The notes beneath the pieces are model-generated. The model was not told the DNA's origin. It saw nothing but the letters and a program-made list of their open reading frames with translations, and did no database searches. 64,000 nucleotides of DNA from Anolis sagrei (Eukaryota > Chordata > Lepidosauria > Squamata > Anolidae), in contig NC_090021.1 in the NCBI RefSeq assembly GCF_037176765.1, forward strand, positions 147,493,074 to 147,557,073. The letters are read 5' to 3'. Position numbers and translations under genes: made by a program. Below are positions 53,901 through 62,991 of this stretch, piece by piece (the first letter of the stretch is position 1; each line of letters opens with the position of its first letter).

Positions 53901-56900
53901 TGGAAGCTTTTAAACTGAATGGTCATCTGTCAGGGGTGCTTTCCTGCTTCTTGGCAGGGGGTTGGACTGGATGGCCCACGAGGTCTCTTCCAACTCTATG
54001 ATTCTATGATCCTCACAGGCACAAAATGTCGCTGGAACTGGCATAAAAAATGCCAGTCCCAAGCCACATTGTGTCCACATACATCTGCCTTAAGCTGACT
54101 CCATGGAAGAATAACAGCCACACAGCTCACACATGCTGAAGCTGGTTTAGCAGGGCTCTTTAGACACTTCACACATCCCCATTCACCCCAAAATCAACAG
54201 AAAATCCTTCCTGAACATCAAGCTCTGTGTTTCATGAATCTGTATTATTATGAAGCAAGCAGAGTAGTAAGTCCCCTCCTCTTTTCCAAATTTACATTGC
54301 TTCCTGCATGGTACAGATTCAGGATGCAGTGAATGGTAAGGATTATCTGTAGTTTTGGGTTAAATGTTTAGGAAGGCACTGCCATCCCACTTCCTTGGAT
54401 TACCTGAGGGTGTGAAATATGCAATGGCTGTGAGTACACAATCTCAGATCCCACATAGGGATCCAAATTGGCAGCCCCCATGCCAAAACACCATAGAATC
54501 ACAGAATCATAGAATCATAGAATCAAAGAGTTGGAAGAGACCTCATGGGCCATCCAGTCCAACCCCCTGCCAAGAAGCAGGAATATTGCATTCAAATCAC
54601 CCCTGACAGATGGCCATCCAGCCTCTGCTTAAAAGCTTCCAAAGAAGGAGCCTCCACCACACTCCAGGGCAGAGAGTTCCACTGCTGAACGGCTCTCACA
54701 GTCAGGAAGTTCTTCCTAATGTTCAGATGGAATCTCCTCTCTTGTAGTTTGAAGCCATTGTTCCACGTCCTAGTCTCCAAGGAAGCAGAAAACAAGCTTG
54801 CTCCCTCCTCCCTATGGCTTCCTCTCACATATTTATACCAGGACCAGGAAAGGTCCAGATCTTCCTAAACAATTCAGACATTTTCTGATGTTTTTCTGGT
54901 CTTGCAGCTCAGAAGAGCTGCAAAACCAAGAACAAGCCACAATAGTAAAACCAAAGATCCACCTAGAGGAAAGGTGTTCTTCCCATACATCAGGGGAACC
55001 ACTGACCGCATAAGGAAACACAACGTACAAACAATCTACAGACCCTCTAAGAAATTTCAACAAATGCTAGGTTCAGCAAAGGATAAGAGCAATCCTCTAA
55101 CCATTGCAATACAGCTGTAGACATGTCTACTTAGGGACTACCAAATGCAGTGTCCAAACAAGTATCAAAGAACATGAAAAGCACTGCAAACTAATACAGC
55201 CAGAGAAGTCAGCCATAGCAGAGCACTTGATAAACCAACCTGGACACAGAATACTATCTGAGAACACATAAATACTGGATCTCTTTGACAACCATCATGT
55301 CAAACTACACAGAGAAGCCATTGAAATCCACAAGCATGTGGACAATTTCAACAAAAAAGAGGAAACCATGAAAATGAACAAAATCTGGCTACCAATATTC
55401 TTCTTCTTTCAGGGGTCTTGTGTGGGGATAACAGAGTCCGGTCAACTTATTCAACCTCCTGGTCAGAAATAATTGACTTGTGGAGTCAAAAATCATCTAA
55501 CTTCAAGTATGGAATTGGAGCAATTGACCCCAAAAAAGACATATATGGTTACACTCAGGTATGAAAAAACAGTTATAAGGGAAATATTTACTTTAATTCA
55601 ATACATGTTGAATCCTAAATGGTCCATCAACAAGTAAACTATAATATAATAAAGTACAAATCACATTTGTTATAAAACATAATCATACTCACACATAAAA
55701 TTCCAATAATGTTGTAATAAATAGACATGGCAAACATGTCTATTTTTTAAGTCTAATCATTTCTAAAACTTGAAACTTTATTTGAACATGCTCTTTCCCC
55801 TTATGTTGATAGATGATTTGGCATAATTCATATCTGATTGGATGTACAGTTGCCTTCTGTCCAGAAGAAGAGTACAAGTTCTTATATGTTTGCCGTTTCT
55901 GCCCTGCGTAAGTATCTTTTGGAAATTATGGAGTCATATAATTGACACACAAGAGCCGTTCAGTCCAGTCATAGCACTCTCAACAGATGGCCATTCAGTC
56001 TCTGCTTTAAAATCTCCAAAGAGGGAGACTCCATCACACTTTGAGACAGCATATTCAATGATTATGCTCTTACTGTAGGAATGTCTTCCTAATATTCAGG
56101 GAGAATGTATTCCTCCAATTTGAATCAATTTCTCTGTATCCTACGATCTCGTCACACAGCCGCCAGAGGTGGTACCCCATGCCCTACAATGTCCAGCTCT
56201 AGCCAAGGGCGATCAAATGGGGGGAGCATGAGAGTGCCTGGAGCATGCGGCTTCCTCCCAATGGATTGCAGTGGCAAAATGGGAGCCCTTTCCTGGCAGC
56301 AGCATGCACCTGCTCCACCCTCCTTCACCCACAGAGCCATACCGGCATCATCTGATGGGAGCAAGTCGGCTTGGTGTGTGACCAGGGCTAAATCAGCACA
56401 TGCCACCAAATTTAGCCCCATGTGAAAGGGTCACTAATATCTAGAAAACAAGCCTGCTCCATCTTTAATTGGACAGATTTTTCAAATAAATTGTTAATGT
56501 ATTTCTCTGGGATTGAACACACAATGAAGTACACAAAGAGCCCCTGTGACCTGGGATTTCCCCATCCATTTCAATAGAGGGAGATGCCAGGGTAATAATG
56601 AATATGCCAATGTGAGATGACTTGGCAGATAAATGAAGCAGATCTTGAACGCAGGGGATGTCCCACCTTTCTCTCTGCTTCTCTCTCACTCATTTCTACT
56701 AAAAATACTTCAGGTAGTACGGCAATCCAGGTGTGCTGAAATATGACATGACATTATTCCCATGGGGGAATCTATCTTGGGGACACTTGATGAATTTGAT
56801 ATATCAGCGGTATGTTTTTAAGAAAGGGAAACCAACAAAAGTCTTAAAATAAAAAAACAATATTTTCACTCTATCCCATTTTTTTTTCAAAATTAGCTTC

Positions 56901-58957
56901 AGCTGTCACAGAGGAACTGTTGGCAAGTTGGAAAGGGGTATTCTAGGGACATAAGAATTTCTGCAACTTACAATGATGCTCCAGACATTATTCAGTACTT
57001 AAATAAAATAGTAGTTTAAGAAAAACTCTGATCATTTTGAGTTAACAATTTCCAAAGGTGACATTCATAGGAAAGAATTTCCATATATATCAATCCCTTA
57101 AAGTCCTATGTAGCTATTGAGGTTATTTTTTAAAAAATTATGCCGTTTCTTCTTGAATGTCACATGTAATGAATGCTGTTCTGTGTTCTAACCTTTTTAC
57201 CTTATTAGTTAATAAGTGCACCTTTAAAATAATGCATTCATGTTGTAATTTCAGTGGAAATACAATAGAAGAAATTGCGACACCCTACAAAGAAGGCCCA
57301 CCCTGTGGAGATTGCCCTGATGATTGTGAGGATAGACTTTGCAGTAAGTTACTATTTTTTACAATGTGCCTGGGCAAATATGGACACAGTACTCTATATT
57401 TGCTCTCTAAGAGACGGGGAGAGCAAACAACTCACAATGGGCTTGCTTACTTTCATCTGCTACAGTGTAGTGTTTAGTGGTCCTCATGGCTTTTCTGCAC
57501 TGGAGGTTTCCAGACTGGGATCTCGTGGTCTCACCCAGTTGTTCTTCTTCTATATATATAAATTTGTTAGGGGCATCCAACGGAGAAACAAAACTCAAAA
57601 CCCCCCCAACGAAACTTAACCAAAATTCCCATGCCCATAACACAACCCACAAGGTACAAACATATCTATTCAAAATGAAAAACAACACAACAACACACAA
57701 AACGGCAAAACAACAAAACTCAAAAATCCCCCAACGAAACTTAACCAAAATTCCCGTGCCCATAACACAACCCACAAGGTACAAACATATCTACTCAAAA
57801 TGAAAAACAACACAACAACACACTCTCAAAATGGCAAAAGAACAAAACTCAAAAAAACCCCAACAAAACTTAACCAAAATTCCCATGCCCATATCACAAC
57901 CCACAAGGTACAAACATATCTACTCAAAATGAAAAACAACACAACAACACACTCACAAAACGGCAAAAGAACAAAACTCAAAAATCCCCCAATGAAACTT
58001 AACCAAAATTCCCATGCCCATAACACAACCACAAGGTACAAACATATCTACTCAAAATGAAAAACAACACAACACACTCAAAACAGCAAAAAAACAAAAC
58101 TCAAAAAAACCCCAACGAAACTTAACCAAAATTCCCATGCCCATAACACAACCCACAAGGTACAAACATATCTACTCAAAATGAAAAACAACACAACAAC
58201 ACACTCACAAAACGGCAAAACAACTGAGCATGCGCATTGGCGCCCAGCCGCAAGTTCCCTGGCGCGCGCACATGGCCTTCCGGCCAACGTTCCCTCTGCG
58301 GAAACCATGCCTACTCCAAGCCCCGCCGCACCGCTTCCCGCACACACACACACCCTGCCGCACACACACACACACAACCCCACACTCCATCACTCCCCCC
58401 GCCGCCACACACACACACGCAACCCCACTCCCCCCGCTGCCGCACACACACACGCAACCCCACGCTCCATCACTCCCCCGCCGCCGCACGCACACACGCA
58501 TCCTCCCCCCGCCGCCGCACACACACACGCAACCCCACGCTCCATCACTCCCCCCGCCGCCGCATACACACACGCAACCCCACGCTCCATCACTCCCCCG
58601 CCCCAATCTTACCTCCTTTTACTTCACGCCACCTCCAAACCCCACCCCGCCCCTTCCCGCCCTGTCAAAATCTAGGAAAGACAGGAAGGAAGGAAAGAAG
58701 GACGAAAGAGAAAGGGAGGTAAAGAAAAAGGGGGAAGGAAGGAAAGTTAGAGAAAGAAGGAAGAAGAAAAGAAAAGGAAAGATGGAAGGAAAGAAAAGAG
58801 AGACAGCAGAAAAGAAAGAAAAAGGGGGAAGGAAGGAAAGAGACAGAGAAAGAAGAGGAGAAGGAAAGATGGGAGGGAAGGAAGGAAGGAGGGAAAGAAG
58901 GAGAGAAAGAGGGAAGATTGGCCACAGCAACACGTGGCGGGTAAAGGTTGTTATTTC

Positions 58958-59002
<45 letters not shown>

Positions 59003-61587
59003 GCTATTGTTTCTATGAGACCCTTTTAGGGGGAATGAGAGAGGTGTCAGGTCCCAGAGGCAATGCATTGCATTATTGTTATTGTTATGATGGTGGTAAA
59101 ATAAAAGGAAATAAAAAGTGAAAGAAGGAAGCAAACAGGGAGGGAAGAAAGGCAAAGGAAGAAAGGAGGAGGGAATGAAGGAAAGAGAGAAGGATGAAAC
59201 CAAGTAGTGAAAGAAAGAAAGAGGTAGAGAAGGAAGAAAGGAGAGAAAGGGGGAGGAAAAGGGGGAAGGAATAGGTAGGGACCTCTCTTTCATAATAGTC
59301 CAGATATCTACCTCAACTTTGATAAGTTTTACTATAGGCCACAGCAACGCGTGGCAGGGCACAGCTAGTCCCTTATAAGTTCAAACATGATTGGGGATGG
59401 GGGGAAACAGGAGCAAGGTTTAAGACTGTTGTGGATCACTTAACAAGAGAGGTAATGATTTCTTCACTCCACATTTTATTATGCCCCCAATATGATTCCA
59501 CAACAAATGGAAACTGCCCTTGTATCATGATCTAAACTTGTGAATTTAATTCTGTGGGGGAAAACAATCTGTCTATAGTTTTATGATTCTATGATTTGAT
59601 TTACTCTTTACTCTTATCTGGGCAAGAGGTCCCATGAAAACAATAAGCCCACTGAGTACGTGTATTTAAAATTGCTATTCCCTGCTAAAAGGTAAAGATT
59701 TCCCCTGACATTAAGTCCAGTTGTGTCTGACTCTGGGGGTTGGTGCTCATCTCCATTTCCAAGCTGAAAAGCCAGCATTGTCTGTAGACACAGCTCCAAA
59801 ATCATGTGGCTGGCATGACTTCATGGAGTGCGGTTACCTTCCTGTCAAAGTGGTACATCTATTTCTGTTTCATTGACTATTCCAAAGCCTTTGACTGTGT
59901 GGATCATAATAAATTGTGGCATACCATTGGTGGTATGGGCATACCAAATCACTGTGTCTCTCTCCTGAGAAATCTGTATAAGGACCAAGTAGCAACAGTC
60001 AGAACTGACCACGGAACAACAGACTGGTTCAAGATTGGGAAAGACTTACGGCAGGGTTGTATACTCTCACCCAATTCAACTTGTATGCAGAACACATTAT
60101 GCAATGTGTGGGGCTTGACGAATGCAAGGCTGGGGTGAACATTGCTGGAAGAAACATTAACAACCTTAGGTATGGAGATGACACCACTTTGATGGCCGAA
60201 AGCGAGGAGGAGCTGGGGAGACTTCTAATCAAGGTGAAAGAAGAAAGCTCAAAAGCTGGGTTGCAGTTAAACACCAAAAAAAACCAAGATGATGGCAACA
60301 AGAATGATTGACAACTGGGAAATAGAGGGAGAAAACATGGAGACCATGACAGACTTTGTATTTCTAGGTGCAAAGATTACTGCAGACGCAGACTGCAGCC
60401 AGGAAATCAGAAGATGTTTACTTCTTGGGAGGAGAGCAATGTCCAATCTTGATAAAATAGTGAAGAATAGAGACATCACCCTGGCAACAAAGATCCGCAT
60501 AGTTAAAGCAATGGTGTTCCCCGTAGTCACCTACAGATGTGAGAGTTGGACCTTAGGGAAGGCTGAGCGAAGGAAGATCAATGCTTTTGAACTGTGGTGT
60601 TGGAGGAAAGTTCTGAGAGTGCCTTGGACAACGAGAAGATCCAACCAGTCCATACTTCAGGAAATAAAGCCTGACTGCTCATTGGAGGGAAGGATAGTAG
60701 AGGCCAAGATGAAATATTTAGCCACATCATGAGAAGAAAGGAAAGCTTAGAGAGGACAATGATGCTGGGGAAAATGGAAGGAAAAAGGAAGAGGGGCCAA
60801 CCAAGGGCAAGATGGATGGATAGTATCCTTGAAGTGACAGGCTTGACCTTGAAGGAGCTGGGGGTGATGACAGCCAACAAGGAGTCTGGCGTGGTCTGGT
60901 CCATGAAGTCACGAAGAGTCGGAAACGACTGAACGAATGAACAACAACAAGAAGAAGATTGGCAGAAGCTGGGCATAACAGCGGGAGTTTACCCTGCTCC
61001 CTGGAATTGAACCTCTAACCTTTGGATCAGCAATTTCAGCAGCTCAGCGGTTTAACCTGCTGCACCACCAGTGAAAACCAAATTTGTCATAATGGCCGAA
61101 TGAGCCATGTTAACGGCTTTGGAATAAAAGTTAACACATTAAACCTAGAAATATACAGGGATCAATGAAGTTATGTCACAACTGGAATAATGTGGTTCCC
61201 TTGATTTTTTAAAAAATAAAATTAGAAATTTCAGGTATTTTAAGGCAACCCCAAAGAAAATAAATTACAGAAATACATCTGGGAGTTTTCCAATGCATTT
61301 AACTAGACAAGACGCTTCAGAACAAGGGCATCAAATATTTTAGATAATTTCAGTAAAACAACTCTGCTCAGGGAGATCACATACTGCAATGCATATGTTT
61401 ATAAATGGTGGACGTCCCCCTTTTTGATGCTAACTTTGTTTTGGTTTGATTTTTCACAGCCCATACATGTGAGTATATGGACACCCGTGAAGACTGTAAA
61501 ACAATGGTGCTAATGTTTCCCTGTGATCATCCGTATATTCAAAAAGTTTGTGCTGGCACCTGCAAATGCCCACCAGGAACTGTATAA
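50893..61587 (+). CDS. CRISP: CRISP gene C, cysteine-rich secretory protein, complete
   Basis: It encodes a 239-residue secreted CRISP in seven coding exons: 50893-50952, 52345-52455, 53341-53431, 55413-55558, 55813-55907, 57255-57343 and 61460-61587. All junctions are GT-AG and exon lengths and phases are identical to gene B. Residues 1-20 are a leucine-rich signal peptide ([13 protein letters not shown]). The CAP domain runs [43 protein letters not shown]. The hinge has GPPCGDC and CEDRLC; the tail has six cysteines and ends CKCPPGTV. There are 16 cysteines. Both usual CAP-site histidines are replaced: DKHN is DKFN and GHYTQ is YGYTQ, and CGE is CGD. Disulfide framework and length are normal, so it looks like a working gene with a changed CAP site rather than a decayed one. 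Function is unknown. It shares little intron sequence with A and B and is the older paralogue. Confidence 0.94.
51009..51365. mobile_element. hAT MITE, same family as 30919-31350
   Basis: The ends cagtggttcttaacctgtgg and gtggtctctgaaccactg are inverted. The flanks CTATAACT (51001-51008) and CTATAGCT (51366-51373) match at 7 of 8. It lies in the intron after the signal-peptide exon. Confidence 0.88.
51874..52186. mobile_element. hAT-type MITE with G/C homopolymers, perfect 8-bp TSD
   Basis: The ends caggcatgtagccggg and cctggctatgggcctg are imperfect inverted repeats. ACAGGCAC flanks both sides (51866-51873 and 52187-52194). The interior has a long G run near 51887-51900, a C run near 51917-51929 and further C runs at 52100-52145. 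Confidence 0.85.
52345..52455 (+). CDS. Gene C coding exon 2 (CAP start)
   Basis: It reads [20 protein letters not shown], then [17 protein letters not shown], 37 codons, phase 0. Phenylalanine replaces the conserved CAP histidine. Confidence 0.93.
52514..53224. mobile_element. SPIN-like hAT element, eroded
   Basis: The left end cagcatttctcaacctggg and right end agatagagaaccactg, and the right interior ttatggttggg and caccacaacatgag, parallel 23372-24075. The 8-bp flanks no longer match. It lies in gene C intron 2. Confidence 0.82.
53341..53431 (+). CDS. Gene C coding exon 3 (CAP)
   Basis: It reads [17 protein letters not shown], then [13 protein letters not shown] plus G. The acceptor is ctttattaag and the donor gtaagtga. 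Confidence 0.93.
53776..54010 (+). mobile_element. CR1 LINE 3' end, plus strand
   Basis: It encodes [20 protein letters not shown], then [20 protein letters not shown], followed by gggttggactggatggccc and the attctatgat tail. An (AC)n run lies at 53632-53650. Confidence 0.93.
54493..54838 (-). mobile_element. CR1 LINE 3' end, antisense
   Basis: The minus strand encodes [38 protein letters not shown] and [20 protein letters not shown], with the CR1 tail repeats at 54494-54520. It abuts the Penelope-like piece that starts near 54842. Confidence 0.93.
54842..55398 (+). mobile_element. Penelope-like element fragment abutting gene C exon 4
   Basis: The text encodes [38 protein letters not shown], then degraded GIY-YIG text ([38 protein letters not shown]) and [10 protein letters not shown]. 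It ends at 55398, 14 bp before the coding exon at 55413. It has internal frame breaks and lacks the family's 3' terminus. Confidence 0.88.
55413..55558 (+). CDS. Gene C coding exon 4 (CAP core)
   Basis: With the split G it reads [20 protein letters not shown], then [20 protein letters not shown], then KKDIYGYTQ. The acceptor is cttcttctttcag and the donor gtatgaaa. Confidence 0.93.
55813..55907 (+). CDS. Gene C coding exon 5 (end of CAP)
   Basis: It reads [16 protein letters not shown], then [15 protein letters not shown] plus GC. The donor is gtaagtat. Confidence 0.93.
55935..56145 (-). mobile_element. Old CR1 3' fragment, antisense
   Basis: The text cagatggccattcagtctct, aatctccaaagagggagact, ccatcacactttgagacag is eroded antisense CR1. 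It is clearly older than 53776-54010. Confidence 0.7.
56146..57254. other. Gene C intron 5 remainder
   Basis: A GC-richer block at 56146-56440 looks like a repeat I cannot name (it is bounded by cgtcacacagccgcc and aagggtcac). The rest is unique-looking intron. Confidence 0.5.
57255..57343 (+). CDS. Gene C coding exon 6 (hinge)
   Basis: It encodes [17 protein letters not shown], then [12 protein letters not shown]. The acceptor is gtaatttcag and the donor gtaagtta. It has four cysteines. Confidence 0.93.
57548..59368 (+). mobile_element. Helitron-like element carrying a satellite array
   Basis: The right end ggccacagcaacgcgtggca, then gggcacag and CTAG (59365-59368), has a GCCAC/GTGGC hairpin about 10 nt before CTAG, as in Helitron 3' ends. 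A second, CTAG-less copy of that end lies at about 58920-58940. Inside, in order: five tandem units (57585-58222), a CpG-rich block and CA-rich irregular repeats (58226-58610), a GGAA/GAAA tract, ATT repeats (58957-59001) and another GA-rich tract. The left end is uncertain. It lies in gene C intron 6. Confidence 0.6.
57585..58222 (+). repeat. Tandem repeat, five units of about 123-129 bp
   Basis: The unit word aacgaaacttaaccaaaatt starts at about 57608, 57733, 57862, 57991 and 58114. Each unit continues cccatgcccataacacaac, aggtacaaacatatctac and aaaatgaaaaacaacacaac. Units are over 90 percent alike by eye. Open frames here are repeat artefacts. Confidence 0.93.
59688..61077 (-). mobile_element. 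Sauria-type SINE, antisense, split by BovB
   Basis: The antisense tail and body lie at 59688-59857 (aaggtaaagatttcccctga, gtctgactctgggggttgg) and the tRNA-like head at 60957-61077 (ttggcagaagctggg, gcggtttaacctgctgcacc). Between them is a plus-strand BovB. About 45 bp of SINE body expected at the junction is absent. Confidence 0.88.
59858..60956 (+). mobile_element. BovB (RTE-clade) LINE, nested in a SINE
   Basis: It begins within [22 protein letters not shown], then [20 protein letters not shown], then LRQGCILSP, then (other frame) [20 protein letters not shown], then [20 protein letters not shown] and [19 protein letters not shown]. The 3'UTR ends cacgaagagtcggaaacgac and an AAC/AAG tail. 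It is 5'-truncated with a few frame breaks. The YGDD-type active-site block is present. Confidence 0.94.
61460..61587 (+). CDS. Gene C coding exon 7 (cysteine-rich domain, stop)
   Basis: It reads [20 protein letters not shown], then [20 protein letters not shown], then TV and TAA. The acceptor is ttttcacag. It has six cysteines. Confidence 0.94.
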
Positions 61588-61639
61588 ACAACTGAACAGT
61601 ACACAAGGCATGTTTTAATGAAGCAGATGGAAGTTCACG

Positions 61640-61645
61640 ATTAAA
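61640..61645 (+). terminator. Possible gene C polyadenylation signal ATTAAA
   Basis: ATTAAA lies 52 nt after the stop. No AATAAA in the A/B context was found nearby, so the site is tentative. Confidence 0.35.
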
Positions 61646-62225
61646 AAGAAACTATTTCTCACCTAAAAGATCATTTCCCACATTATTTGCAAATACAGAT
61701 AATTGATCAAAATCCGGGTTCTTTTGGTTTTTTTCCTTTGTTTATTATACTGCTTTAGAAAACATTTTGAAGCTGTTCTGGAATGTTGTGTTGGTATATA
61801 TTTTGGAGTAAGCTGGTCATTTGATATATACAGCATTATATTTTGGAACACCAGAAAAGTGTTGGTTTTCTTATTTTGTGTTTTGCTTTAAAATCAATGA
61901 GGAATATAGCCTAAGAAAAATTCTAAAATATTCATTATATAACATAACTTATTAAATTTCATTTTTTTTACCCCCAGAGTTTTCTTCTTGTTGCAAAAAT
62001 GAAATTAATTTTGTGAAACACATATAATTTGAAACCTGGGTAAGTCCAATTAGTGATTGCTCTGAATTTTCAGCCGATGGAGAAGGAGCCATAATGGATG
62101 GACAAACTCCTATTGCTAGGCAGCATATTGCATAAAACAAACTTGATTTGGGAAGATGCAGCCTCATTCTATATTCATCCTATATTCATTTCAAATCAGT
62201 CTACAACTCATCTGTAACTAATTTT
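61646..62225. other. Downstream of gene C, no feature recognised
   Basis: It is AT-rich sequence with no exon-like or repeat motif that I can name. Confidence 0.5.
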
Positions 62226-62472
62226 TTTCATGTCAGGAACAACTTGAGAAACTGCGCTTCTGGTGTGAGAAAATTGGCCATCTTCAAGGAAGTTGCACAG
62301 GGCATGCCTGGATGTGTTACCATCCTGTGGGAAGCTTCTCTCATGTCACCACATGAGAAGCTAGATCTGACAGACGGGAGCTCACTCTGCTTTCCAGATT
62401 TGAACCGCTAACCTTTCAGTCAGCGGTACTACTGGCACAAGGGTTTAACCCATTGCGCTGCAAGGGGGCTCC
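62226..62472 (-). mobile_element. tRNA-derived SINE, antisense, diverged
   Basis: The text ttcatgtcaggaacaacttg, gagaaaattggccatcttca and gggtttaacccattgcgctg is the SINE family of 19843-20081 in antisense. Confidence 0.85.
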
Positions 62473-62991
62473 TATCTGTAACTAACTAGTACTTTTCAGA
62501 AAAATAGAGAACACCTGTTTTAAGCAACTAAAAGCACCTTGAATCTCTGTTCAAAATGTTTTCATGTAAATACAAAGCACTTCTGGATTTTGAGTATTGT
62601 GACTTGTCATTATGGGCATAATGGGGGCATCACTTTGAACTGCTTTACTTTCCCATTGCCATACAGTATGCTTTCCAGCCTGCATATGAGTTCACGTGGA
62701 GGGTTTGCACTTGTTTCTCATTCCTCTACTCTGCAAGTCGCTTTGATCTGAATGAGGGAGAGGTTCTTAAAGGCACAGCCATCCACACGTACAAAAATCC
62801 AAGACGTAGCTCCTGCTGTCCTATATATGCAGCTGTCTTCACTGCCACCACCAGTTATATCACCCAGCCAGCCTGCCCACTCACTGGTCTGTCTTTTCCT
62901 TGGCATCTGTTTTGCACACCATGGCATCCCCAAAGCCTGTCATTCTGCACAGCACAGGTTTTTCTTTTATCCATTCAGAAAGCAGTGAGTA
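62473..62991. other. Spacer before the L1-like element
   Basis: Nothing coding is recognised. 62750-62990 has open frames on both strands that overlap each other and show no family signature. Confidence 0.5.

Noticed and set aside
57407-58060. Open frames across the 57.6-58.2 kb tandem array
   Set aside because: Repeat units of 123-129 bp generate periodic open frames; no family signature.
57585-58222. CRISPR-like array
   Set aside because: Whole units repeat with no distinct spacers, the genome is eukaryotic, and no cas-like gene is present.
58181-59018. Long proline-, threonine- and histidine-rich open frames in several frames on both strands
   Set aside because: They arise from CA-rich, C-rich and GA-rich simple repeats inside the Helitron-like element; all frames stay open for compositional reasons.
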